NCBI GenBank assembly: GCA_020848855.1
Contig: JADLHH010000514.1
Span: forward strand, 1 to 9,318
Length of the DNA stretch: 9,318 nucleotides
Origin: Anaerolineae bacterium
GTDB lineage: Bacteria > Chloroflexota > Anaerolineae > Aggregatilineales > Phototrophicaceae
Direction of reading: 5' to 3'
Part shown: positions 1 to 6,495 of the stretch, piece by piece
How the letters are laid out: each line of letters starts with the position of its first letter
How positions within the stretch are numbered: position 1 is the stretch's first letter
Translations under genes and position numbers: made by a program
The notes under the pieces: model-generated
What the model saw: the letters and a program-made list of their open reading frames with translations, nothing else
Told to the model about the DNA's origin: nothing
The model's database searches: none

Positions 1-59
1 GCGTCCCAGTGGCGCGGCTGGCGGCGGCGCACGCGGCGCTGAAAGACCGCAAGAACTAA
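1..59 (+). CDS. C-terminal end of an upstream gene (partial)
   Basis: An open frame enters from the left edge (codons in phase with base 3) and ends at TAA 57-59. The readable tail is VPVARLAAAHAALKDRKN, an Ala/Arg/Lys-rich amphipathic end that looks like an ordinary cytosolic protein C-terminus. A strong intrinsic terminator follows 23 bases after the stop, which supports this being the true end of a plus-strand gene. The frame starting at base 1 stops at 40-42, and the frame starting at base 2 runs on through the terminator, so frame 3 is the best choice. Too little is visible to name the family. Confidence 0.5.
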   Translation, partial: VPVARLAAAHAALKDRKN

Positions 60-81
60 GCGCGGAACAGGCATTACCGGG

Positions 82-125
82 GCGGTTTGCCGACGGAAGA
101 TGGTCGGCAGACCGCTCTTTTATTT
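82..125 (+). terminator. Intrinsic terminator of the upstream gene
   Basis: The arms GCGGTTTGCCGAC (82-94) and GTCGGCAGACCGC (103-115) pair over 13 bp with a single G-T wobble and an 8-base loop. The T-rich run TCTTTTATTT follows directly. This is a textbook Rho-independent terminator that separates the upstream gene from the exporter operon. Confidence 0.88.
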
Positions 126-135
126 CCCCCTCGCG

Positions 136-164
136 TTGTGTTTTCTGGCGGCTTCATGTATAAA
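136..164 (+). promoter_or_regulatory. Candidate sigma70-type promoter of the exporter operon
   Basis: A -35-like TTGTGT (136-141) is followed, after exactly 17 bases, by a good -10 box TATAAA (159-164, five of six consensus positions). The position is right: after the upstream terminator and about 40 bases before the adaptor start codon. Start of transcription would fall near 171, giving a leader of roughly 30 bases. The -35 matches only the TTG core, so strength is uncertain. Confidence 0.5.
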
Positions 165-180
165 CGAGAATCGATACTCG
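165..180 (+). promoter_or_regulatory. Near-palindrome at the predicted transcription start (candidate operator)
   Basis: CGAGAATCGATACTCG is a 16-base dyad with seven of eight positions symmetric; only the A-A pair outside the ATCGAT core breaks it. It directly abuts the -10 box at 159-164, where a repressor would block initiation. Which regulator binds is unknown, and no regulator gene lies in the window. Confidence 0.33.
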
Positions 181-202
181 CGGTACTTGGATGTGGAGCC
201 GC

Positions 203-700
203 ATGTCATTCACAGGCAGACTTGACCACCGCAGTGCGGCACCAGAACTGCCGGATCAGCCCATTCGTCTCGTCCCCGTCCATGCGTGGATTGAACTGTT
301 GATCACCACCGGCGTCCTCGTCGCCGCCGTGCTGTGGGGGTTCTTCGGCACGCTGACCCTGTCAGTCGAGCGTGCCGGCACGCTGACGCTGAGCAGCCAG
401 AAGCCGGAAGCCGTCACCTACGTCAACGCAGCGCAGGCGAGCGTCGTGCATCCGGGGATGACCGCCCGCGTGGTGCTGCACAGCACCGGCGAAGTGTTCA
501 CCGGCGAAATCAGCCGCGTTGTCCTCTCGCCGACGACACCTGAAGCGGCGGCAGTCGTCGGGGCGCTGGACGGCAGCCCGATCTACGAAATCCGCGTGAC
601 GCTCACGTCGTCCGTCTTCTGCGAGGGGTCACCCTGTCATATTTCCATCGTAACCGGCACGGTACGCCCGATCAGCCGAGTGCTTCCCGTCATCGAATAG
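203..700 (+). CDS. Miniature NHLM-type HlyD-like membrane-fusion adaptor
   Basis: This is the probable adaptor for the ABC exporter encoded four bases downstream. The 165-residue protein has a short cytoplasmic N-terminus, one membrane helix (about residues 28-49, ending in WGFFGTLTL) and a small extracytoplasmic beta domain. The AGTL segment after the helix, VHPGM near 82-86, and the C-terminal pattern GSPC..SI....RPIS..LP match the start and end of NHLM bacteriocin-system secretion proteins as I know them. Those family members also carry a long coiled-coil hairpin and lipoyl halves between helix and barrel. Here the helix runs almost straight into the barrel, so the protein is far shorter than usual. 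I chose ATG 203 because GGAG (195-198) lies four bases upstream; in-frame ATG 191 would add MWSR but has no ribosome binding site. Two Cys (140, 145) could form a disulfide. The family call is from motif recognition, not a search. Confidence 0.78.
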   Translation: MSFTGRLDHRSAAPELPDQPIRLVPVHAWIELLITTGVLVAAVLWGFFGTLTLSVERAGTLTLSSQKPEAVTYVNAAQASVVHPGMTARVVLHSTGEVFTGEISRVVLSPTTPEAAAVVGALDGSPIYEIRVTLTSSVFCEGSPCHISIVTGTVRPISRVLPVIE

Positions 701-704
701 CATC

Positions 705-3700
705 ATGAGCCGCCGCGTCGATACCCCCACCCTCCTCCAAACCGATACCGCCGAATCGGGCGCGGTATCACTCGGCATTGTGCTGCGCTATTACGGCAAT
801 TTCACGCCGCTTGAGGAACTCCGCTATGCCTGCGCCGTCACCCACGACGGCAGCAGCCTCGGCAATCTGATCAAGGCGGCGCAGTTTTACGGCTTGGAAG
901 CCGAATGGCTGCAGTGCGGCATCGCCGATATGCGCGACCTGCCTATGCCGCAGATCGTGCCCTGGTACGGCGACCAGTTCGTCGTGCTCGAAGGCTTTGG
1001 CAGGCGCGTCGTGTATCTCAACGATCCGGCATACGGACGCCGAACCGTTACGCTTGGCGAATTCGAGGATGGCTTCGGCAGCGTGACGGTCGTGCTGCGA
1101 CCAACCGGGGCGTTTCAGCGCGCCGGGCAGCCGTTCGAAGTCCGACGGGCGCTGGACGACCACCTGCGCGGGACGCGGACGGCGCTCCTCTATCTGGCGA
1201 TCATCAGCCTGTTTCTGCTCGTCCCCGGCATTCTGCTGCCGTCGTTCCTGCGCGTTTTCGTGGATGACATTCTGAGCGCCGGGCAGAACTGGATCAGCGC
1301 GCTGCTGTTCGGCATGAGCATCACCGGCGTGTTCGCTGCGCTGCTGACGTGGCTCCAGCGGCTGTCGCTGCTGCGGCTGGAGTCGCGCATCGGCACGCGC
1401 GCGTCGCTCGACCTGCTTTGGCACGTCCTACATTTGCCGGTCGCTATCAGCTCGCAGCGCTCCGGCGGCGATTTCGCGGCGCACATCGCGTCGGGCGAGC
1501 GCGCCACCCGGCTGATCTTCGGCGCACCCGCCGTCGTGACCATCAACGTGCTGCTGAGCATTTTCTTCGCGCTGGTCATGCTCCAGTACAGCGTGATCCT
1601 GACGGTGATCTGCATCCTGTTTTCGGTGTTCAGCCTGCTGATCTTCGGCATCATCTTGCGCCGCCAGCGCGATACTGCCCGCATTATGCTCCACGAGCGC
1701 GGCAGGCTGGCGGCGTCGCTGATGGACGGCTTGCGCGTGCTGGAGTCGTTCAAAGCGAGCGCGACGGAAAAGCTGCTGCTCGCCCGCTGGACGGACGCGC
1801 ACGCCCGCGCCGTCAGCGCCGAACAGGAACTCGGCAGTTCGACCAACCTGCTGTCGGCAGTGTCGATCTTCCTGATCGGCATGAACGTGGCGATCCTGCT
1901 GATCGGCGGCGGCGCGCTGGTCATGCAGGGCGCGCTGACCGTCGGGATGCTGGTCGCCTACCAGAGCCTGCTGATCAGCTTCAGTCTGCCGGTCGGGCAG
2001 TTGCTCAACCTGAGCGGACGCCTGCAGGAAGGCGAAAGCGAGCTTCGGCGCGTCGAGGACGTGTTCGCCAACAATTCAGCCGACCCTCACGCCGAGCCTG
2101 CCGAGGCGTTTGCGCTGACCGGGCAGCTTGAGCTGCGCGGCGTCAGTTTTGGCTACCACCCGCTGCAGCAGCCGTTCATCGACGATTTTTCGCTCACCAT
2201 TCGCCCCGGTCAGCGCGTGGCACTGGTGGGCGCGCCGGGGAGCGGCAAATCGACCATCGCCCGCCTGATCACCGGCTTGTACCCGGCGTGGGAAGGACAA
2301 ATCCTGTTCGACGGACTGGAACGCACCGCTATCCCGCCCGCCGCGCTCAGCAGCGCGGTCGCGCTGGTCGACCAGCAGGTCACGCTGTTCACCGCGACGG
2401 TGCAGGAAAACCTGACGCTGTGGAACGAATACTCGGCGCTGACCGACCTGTGGCGCGCGGCGAAGGATGCCTGCATCCACGAGACGATTTTGCGCCGCCC
2501 CGACGGCTACAACCATCTGGTTGAGGAAGATGGACGCAATTTCAGCGCTAGCGAGCGCCAGTGTCTTGAAATCGCGCGGGCGCTGGTCGACAACCCAACA
2601 CTGCTCATTCTGGACGAAGACACCAGCGCGCTCGACCCGGTCACCGAAGCGAAAGTGCTGGAAAATCTCGGCTGGCGCGGCTGCGCCTGTCTGGTCATCG
2701 CGCAGCGGCTGACGCCGGTCGTCGGCTTCGACGAGATCATCGTGATGGAAGCGGGAACAGTCGCCGAGCGCGGCACGCACGCCGAACTGATCGAGCGCGG
2801 CGGGCTGTACGCGCGGCTGTTCGCCGCCGAAACCCGCGCCACCGAACCGGCGCGCGCGCCTTACAGCCGGCTGCAGCCGGCATGGCTCCGGCAGCCGGCG
2901 CGTTCGCTGGCTGTCCGTTCGGGCAGCGCCGAAACGCCCGGCACGGAACCCCGCGACCCGCCGCGCGACCTGCGCGGTCTGCTGCGGGTCGCGCTGGAAG
3001 CAGCGGGCGGCGCATCGCTGCTCGTGATTGCCGCCGGATTGATCGTCGGGCTGCTCGGCTTGGCGCTGCCGCTGGCGACGACGGTCGTCATCGACACTGC
3101 CACCACCACCGGCGACCGCCGTCTGCTGCAATCAATCGGACTCGTGCTGGCGCTGGCGGCGCTGGGGCTGGCAACCTTCCAGTGGATTCGCGGGGCGGCG
3201 GTGCTGCGCGTGCAGGCAGCGCTCGACCAGCGGCTCCAGCCGGCGCTGTGGGATCGGCTGCTCAGGCTGCCCGCCTCGTACCTGCGCCCGTTCACGTCGG
3301 GCGATCTGGCAGATCGCGCGCTCAGCTTCGACGCCATCAAATCGACGCTCGGCGATCTGGCGGCGCTGTCGCCGGTCGCCGCCGTCTTCGCGGTCGTCAA
3401 TTTCGGGCTGCTGCTGTACTTCGACGTGCCGCTGGCGCTGTTCGCCGTCGCACTGATCGCCGGCTCGCTCGCGCTGGCATATGGTATCGGCGGAATCGGA
3501 CTGCACTTCGAGCGGCTGCGCGCCGAACTCAAGGGTGAATCGTCCGGGCTGATGCTGCAAATGCTCAACGGGCTGATCAGGCTACGCGCCGCCGGAGCCG
3601 AAGACCGCGCGCTCGGCATGTGGGCGCAGTTGTTCATCTGGCAGCAGCGCCTGCGCTTCAAGACGCAGCGCGCCCAGAGCCTAGCCGCCATGTTTGCCGC

Positions 3701-4658
3701 CGCCTTCCCGCTGCTGGGGGCGATGGTGATCTTCGCGCTGGTGTACGCGCGAGGCAGCCTGACGCTGAGCCAGTTCGTCGGCTTCAATGTCGCGTTTTTC
3801 CAGTTGAGCCTCGCCACTGCCAGCCTGTGCCGCACGCTCGCCGCGCTGCGACAGGCAGCCCCGGCGCTGGCGCGCCTGCAGCCGCTGGTGCAAACTATCC
3901 GCGAAGACAGCCCCGGCAAGCATGTGCCGGAACTGCTGGCAGGCGCGATCACCGTGCGCAACGTCTCGTTCCGCTACGCCGACGGGCTGCCGCTGGTCGT
4001 GAGCAACCTCTCCTTCCACATCGAGCCGGGCGAGTTCATCGCCATCGTCGGCGCGTCCGGCGCAGGCAAATCGACGCTGGCACGGCTGCTGCTCGGCTTC
4101 GAAAAGCCAACGGTCGGCGAAATCTTCTACGATGATCAGCCGCTCTCGACCCTGAACACGGCGGCGCTGCGGCGGCAGGTCAGCGCCGTGCTGCAGGAAT
4201 CGCGCGTTTTCAACAGCAACGTGTGGAGCAACATCAGCGGCGTGTATGAACTCGACGAAGACGAAATCTGGCGAGCGGCGCGCGCTGCCGGGATCGCCGA
4301 CGACATCCGTCGGATGCCGACGGGGCTGAAGACCCACGTCGAACACAGCGGCGGCGCTTTCACGACCGCCCAGCGCCAGCGCCTGTTGTTCGCCCGCGCG
4401 CTGGCGGCGCAGCCCCGCATCCTGCTGCTGGACGATGCCACGAACGCGCTCGACGACCACGCGCAAACCCAGTTGATGCGCGCACTCCGGTACGTTGCCG
4501 CCACTCGGATTGTGATCACCAGCCGCCTGACCGCCGCCGCTGCCGCCGACCGGATTCTGGTCGTCGAAGCGGGGCAGATCGTCGAAAGCGGCACCTACGC
4601 CAGCCTCGTCCGCGCCGGCGGGCACTTCACGGCGCTGGCGCAAACCCAGCAGCGCTAG
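705..4658 (+). CDS. Fused NHLM-type ABC exporter (ABC1-ABC2) with degenerate C39 peptidase domain
   Basis: This single chain of 1317 residues holds what are normally two NHLM microcin-export subunits. Residues 1-135 are a C39 peptidase-like domain. The usual catalytic Cys is Ser18 (AESGA), the His position is Gln91 (DQFVVLEG), while Gln12 and Asp107 (NDPAYG) remain, so leader cleavage is unlikely. Residues 155-440 form membrane domain 1. ATPase 1 (about 475-710) has Walker A GAPGSGKST (509-517), Gln557, an odd signature FSASERQ (613-619), Walker B LLILDE (633-638), and Gln667 instead of the H-loop His. A Pro/Arg-rich linker (712-755) leads to membrane domain 2 (about 765-1050) and ATPase 2, with Walker A GASGAGKST (1116-1124), signature FTTAQRQ (1219-1225), Walker B LLLDDAT with Asp1244 at the catalytic Glu position, and Ser1273 at the H-loop. 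ATP binding looks intact; hydrolysis may be slow or altered. Start ATG 705 begins RRVDTPTLLQ, as in ABC1 proteins, and follows the adaptor stop by four bases, so the two are co-transcribed. The substrate is unknown. Confidence 0.88.
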   Translation: MSRRVDTPTLLQTDTAESGAVSLGIVLRYYGNFTPLEELRYACAVTHDGSSLGNLIKAAQFYGLEAEWLQCGIADMRDLPMPQIVPWYGDQFVVLEGFGRRVVYLNDPAYGRRTVTLGEFEDGFGSVTVVLRPTGAFQRAGQPFEVRRALDDHLRGTRTALLYLAIISLFLLVPGILLPSFLRVFVDDILSAGQNWISALLFGMSITGVFAALLTWLQRLSLLRLESRIGTRASLDLLWHVLHLPVAISSQRSGGDFAAHIASGERATRLIFGAPAVVTINVLLSIFFALVMLQYSVILTVICILFSVFSLLIFGIILRRQRDTARIMLHERGRLAASLMDGLRVLESFKASATEKLLLARWTDAHARAVSAEQELGSSTNLLSAVSIFLIGMNVAILLIGGGALVMQGALTVGMLVAYQSLLISFSLPVGQLLNLSGRLQEGESELRRVEDVFANNSADPHAEPAEAFALTGQLELRGVSFGYHPLQQPFIDDFSLTIRPGQRVALVGAPGSGKSTIARLITGLYPAWEGQILFDGLERTAIPPAALSSAVALVDQQVTLFTATVQENLTLWNEYSALTDLWRAAKDACIHETILRRPDGYNHLVEEDGRNFSASERQCLEIARALVDNPTLLILDEDTSALDPVTEAKVLENLGWRGCACLVIAQRLTPVVGFDEIIVMEAGTVAERGTHAELIERGGLYARLFAAETRATEPARAPYSRLQPAWLRQPARSLAVRSGSAETPGTEPRDPPRDLRGLLRVALEAAGGASLLVIAAGLIVGLLGLALPLATTVVIDTATTTGDRRLLQSIGLVLALAALGLATFQWIRGAAVLRVQAALDQRLQPALWDRLLRLPASYLRPFTSGDLADRALSFDAIKSTLGDLAALSPVAAVFAVVNFGLLLYFDVPLALFAVALIAGSLALAYGIGGIGLHFERLRAELKGESSGLMLQMLNGLIRLRAAGAEDRALGMWAQLFIWQQRLRFKTQRAQSLAAMFAAAFPLLGAMVIFALVYARGSLTLSQFVGFNVAFFQLSLATASLCRTLAALRQAAPALARLQPLVQTIREDSPGKHVPELLAGAITVRNVSFRYADGLPLVVSNLSFHIEPGEFIAIVGASGAGKSTLARLLLGFEKPTVGEIFYDDQPLSTLNTAALRRQVSAVLQESRVFNSNVWSNISGVYELDEDEIWRAARAAGIADDIRRMPTGLKTHVEHSGGAFTTAQRQRLLFARALAAQPRILLLDDATNALDDHAQTQLMRALRYVAATRIVITSRLTAAAAADRILVVEAGQIVESGTYASLVRAGGHFTALAQTQQR

Positions 4659-4675
4659 TTGTGTTCAATATGCCC

Positions 4676-4695
4676 GAAAAACCGCGCCGTTTTTC
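4676..4695 (+). terminator. Short A/T-rich hairpin after the exporter gene (possible weak terminator)
   Basis: GAAAAAC (4676-4682) and GTTTTTC (4689-4695) are perfect 7-bp arms around a 6-base CG-rich loop, 17 bases after the exporter stop codon. The T run lies inside the right arm instead of following a GC-rich stem, so termination would be weak at best. It may act together with the second dyad at 4707-4728. Confidence 0.3.
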
Positions 4696-4706
4696 CACGT
4701 TTTCGA

Positions 4707-4728
4707 ATCTACCCCGGAACGGGTAGAT
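4707..4728 (+). promoter_or_regulatory. Perfect 8-bp dyad upstream of the binding-protein gene (operator or terminator hairpin)
   Basis: ATCTACCC (4707-4714) and GGGTAGAT (4721-4728) are exact inverted repeats separated by 6 bases. The dyad ends 8 bases before a candidate -35 box, a position suited to an activator or repressor. As RNA it would also form a hairpin followed by GAGTTATTTT, so it could instead terminate the exporter transcript. The sequence alone does not decide between these. Confidence 0.4.
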
Positions 4729-4736
4729 GAGTTATT

Positions 4737-4765
4737 TTGCGGAGACCGTGACATTGTCTTAAACT
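4737..4765 (+). promoter_or_regulatory. Candidate promoter of the phosphonate-type importer operon
   Basis: TTGCGG (4737-4742) and TAAACT (4760-4765) are spaced by 17 bases, with three and four consensus matches respectively. It lies in the only AT-richer stretch between the operons, about 35 bases before the start codon. The spacer contains a small dyad, GACATTGTC (4750-4758). The matches are modest, so this is a candidate only. Confidence 0.33.
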
Positions 4766-4787
4766 TATGAACGGTTAATCAACTTCC

Positions 4788-4794
4788 GAGGAGG
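4788..4794 (+). promoter_or_regulatory. Strong ribosome binding site of the tandem binding protein
   Basis: GAGGAGG lies seven bases before ATG 4802 and is complementary to the 16S rRNA tail. It fixes this start codon and is clearly the best ribosome binding site in the window. That fits the need for excess binding protein over membrane components. Confidence 0.8.
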
Positions 4795-4801
4795 TTCCTG
4801 T

Positions 4802-6484
4802 ATGCGCCAACGATCTCGTTTACTTATACTGATGTTCATTGTCATGAGCCTGGTGGACTCTCTTGTCCCCGCCGCTGCCCAAGACAGGATCGTCTGTGCG
4901 TTCGTGCCCTCCTCGGACAGCGAGACTGTCCTCGCGGGCGCCACACAGCTGACCGATCTGATCGCCGAAAAGACCGGCATTCAGATCACGCCGGTGGTGG
5001 CAACCGACTTCTCCGGCGTCGTCGAGGCGGTCTGCAACGGCGAAGCCGAGATGGCGGCGCTCAATACCTTCAGCTACATCCTCGCCCACAGCCGGGGCTG
5101 CGCTGACGTTGCCATGGTTTCGCTGCGCTTCGGCTCGGCGTTCTACAGCGGGCAGATCATCACCCGCGCCGACAGCGGCATTGAAACCCTCGCCGACCTG
5201 GCGGGCAAGACCTTCTGCCGTCCTGACCCGCTCAGCACCTCCGGCTGGGTCGTCCCGTCGATCACCCTGCAAGCCAACGGCATCAACCCTGACACCGACC
5301 TCCAGATCGTCGACGCCGGTGGGCACCCGCAGGTTGTGACTGCCGTGCTGAACGGCGACTGCGATGCCGGCGCGACGTTCGTTGACGCTCGCACCGACGA
5401 GCAGAAGGCGGATACGATCGTTGTCGCCGAATCTGCGCCGATCCCTAATGACACCATCAGCTTCGCGACCGACTTCGACGCCGAAACACGCGATGCCGTC
5501 GTCGCCGCGCTGCTGGAAATCGCCAGCGACCCGCTGACCGCGCCGATCCTGAGCGACACCTACAACTGGGGCGGTCTGGCAGAGGCGGACGACGGTTTCT
5601 TCGATGACTTCCGTCAGCAGTTGGACGCCGCCGGTGTTCAGATCGAAGAACTCGCGCCTACCCCTGCGCCCGCCGCCACGAGCGATACCGCTCTGGGCAC
5701 GGAAGAAGACCCGATTGTCTGGGCGTTCGTACCGTCCGCCGACAGCGAAACCGTCCTCGCCGGCGCATCCCAGCTTACCGACCTGATTCAGGAACAGACC
5801 GGGCTGTACATCTCGCCGGTGGTGGCGACCGACTTCTCCGGCGTGATCGAGGCGATGTGCAACGGCGAAGCCGACCTGGGCGCGCTGAACACCTTCAGCT
5901 ACATCCTCGCCCACCGCCGGGGCTGCGCCGACGTGGCGATGGTCTCCACCCGCTTCGGCTCGACCTACTACAGCGGGCAGATCATCACCCGCGCCGACAG
6001 CGGCATCGAGACGCTGGCGGATCTCGTCGGCAAGACCTTCTGCCGCCCTGACCCGCTGAGCACGTCCGGCTGGATCGTCCCGTCGATCACCCTGCGCGCC
6101 AACGGTGTCAACCCCGATACTGACCTGACCATCGTCGATGCCGGTGGGCACGACTCGGTTGTCACCGGGGTCATCAACGGCGACTGCGACGCTGGCGCGA
6201 CGTTTGTCGACGCCCGTACCGACGAGCAGAAGGCAGATACGGTCGTCATCCAGGAAAGCGCGCCGATCCCGAACGACACGATCAGCTTTGCCGCCAACCT
6301 GCCGGAAGAAATGAAGCAGCAAATCGTCGCCGCGCTGACTGCGATTGGCGCGGACGAGGCGTATACCGACCTGCTGACCGAAACCTATAACTGGGGTGGT
6401 CTCGTTCCGGCGAGCGACGCCTTCTTCGACGACTTCCGCCAGCAGTTGGACGCGGCGGGAATCAGCATTGACGACCTGAACTAA
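4802..6484 (+). CDS. Tandem-duplicated PhnD-like phosphonate/phosphate-type substrate-binding protein
   Basis: This is the extracytoplasmic solute-binding component of the importer encoded downstream. Residues 1-26 are a Sec signal peptide (RQRSR, hydrophobic core, cleavage expected after AAA at 24-26); there is no lipobox Cys. Two complete PhnD-like domains follow, residues 28-284 and 303-559, which align without gaps (about 60 differences in 257 positions, hand count) and are joined by an 18-residue Pro/Ala/Thr-containing linker. Each has the family STSGW motif (Ser145-Ser147; Ser420-Ser422), which in E. coli PhnD holds the phosphonate group. By my recall of that protein, the amine-contacting acids correspond to Asp195/Asp217 and Asp470/Asp492, and the Tyr of its SDYAG segment is Phe here (70, 345). 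Four Cys are conserved per copy (78, 100, 139, 187 and 353, 375, 414, 462), suggesting disulfides. Usual PhnD proteins have one domain of about 300 residues. The ligand may be a phosphonate, phosphite or phosphate and cannot be fixed from sequence. Confidence 0.9.
   Translation: MRQRSRLLILMFIVMSLVDSLVPAAAQDRIVCAFVPSSDSETVLAGATQLTDLIAEKTGIQITPVVATDFSGVVEAVCNGEAEMAALNTFSYILAHSRGCADVAMVSLRFGSAFYSGQIITRADSGIETLADLAGKTFCRPDPLSTSGWVVPSITLQANGINPDTDLQIVDAGGHPQVVTAVLNGDCDAGATFVDARTDEQKADTIVVAESAPIPNDTISFATDFDAETRDAVVAALLEIASDPLTAPILSDTYNWGGLAEADDGFFDDFRQQLDAAGVQIEELAPTPAPAATSDTALGTEEDPIVWAFVPSADSETVLAGASQLTDLIQEQTGLYISPVVATDFSGVIEAMCNGEADLGALNTFSYILAHRRGCADVAMVSTRFGSTYYSGQIITRADSGIETLADLVGKTFCRPDPLSTSGWIVPSITLRANGVNPDTDLTIVDAGGHDSVVTGVINGDCDAGATFVDARTDEQKADTVVIQESAPIPNDTISFAANLPEEMKQQIVAALTAIGADEAYTDLLTETYNWGGLVPASDAFFDDFRQQLDAAGISIDDLN
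4883..5653 (+). repeat. Copy 1 of the 771-bp internal gene duplication
   Basis: This encodes binding domain 1 (residues 28-284) and aligns codon for codon, without gaps, with 5708-6478 at a constant offset of 825 bases. Exact identity reaches 39 bases at 5143-5181, matching 5968-6006. The segment encoding the STSGW pocket region is nearly identical, whereas the last third, especially residues about 221-252, is much more diverged. Confidence 0.93.
5708..6478 (+). repeat. Copy 2 of the 771-bp internal gene duplication
   Basis: This encodes binding domain 2 (residues 303-559), the partner of 4883-5653. It differs from copy 1 by Trp307 in place of Cys32, so the one unpaired Cys of copy 1 is absent here. 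The 54 bases between the copies (5654-5707) encode the linker. Confidence 0.93.
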
Positions 6485-6495
6485 CCGCAACATCG

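Noticed and set aside
87..302. A 71-codon plus-strand frame that might be a precursor peptide for the exporter
   Set aside because: It begins inside the terminator stem, overlaps the adaptor gene in another frame, has no ribosome binding site, and shows neither a double-Gly leader nor a nitrile-hydratase-like leader.
2076..3961. Long minus-strand frames across the exporter gene
   Set aside because: Their composition is Arg/Gln/Ala/Ser-biased low-complexity, with no recognisable domain, and they overlap a well supported sense gene throughout.
705..4658. Fusion as a possible missing stop codon or assembly error
   Set aside because: The linker (residues 712-755) is continuous in frame with normal codon use and no nearby internal start with a ribosome binding site, so a genuine fusion is the simpler reading.
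4749..4780. Possible Pho box in front of the importer
   Set aside because: Only one GTGACA-like half site is present, without a properly spaced second half. TTAAAC, TTATGA and TTAATC are not spaced at 11 bases, so neither the enterobacterial nor the Bacillus-type pattern fits.
4820..6493. A 557-codon open frame on the minus strand opposite the tandem binding protein
   Set aside because: It mirrors the duplicated sense gene and is Arg/Asp/Gly/Val-rich without hydrophobic or family motifs. High GC and third-position bias commonly leave such antisense frames open, and the sense frame has a signal peptide, a strong ribosome binding site and clear family motifs.
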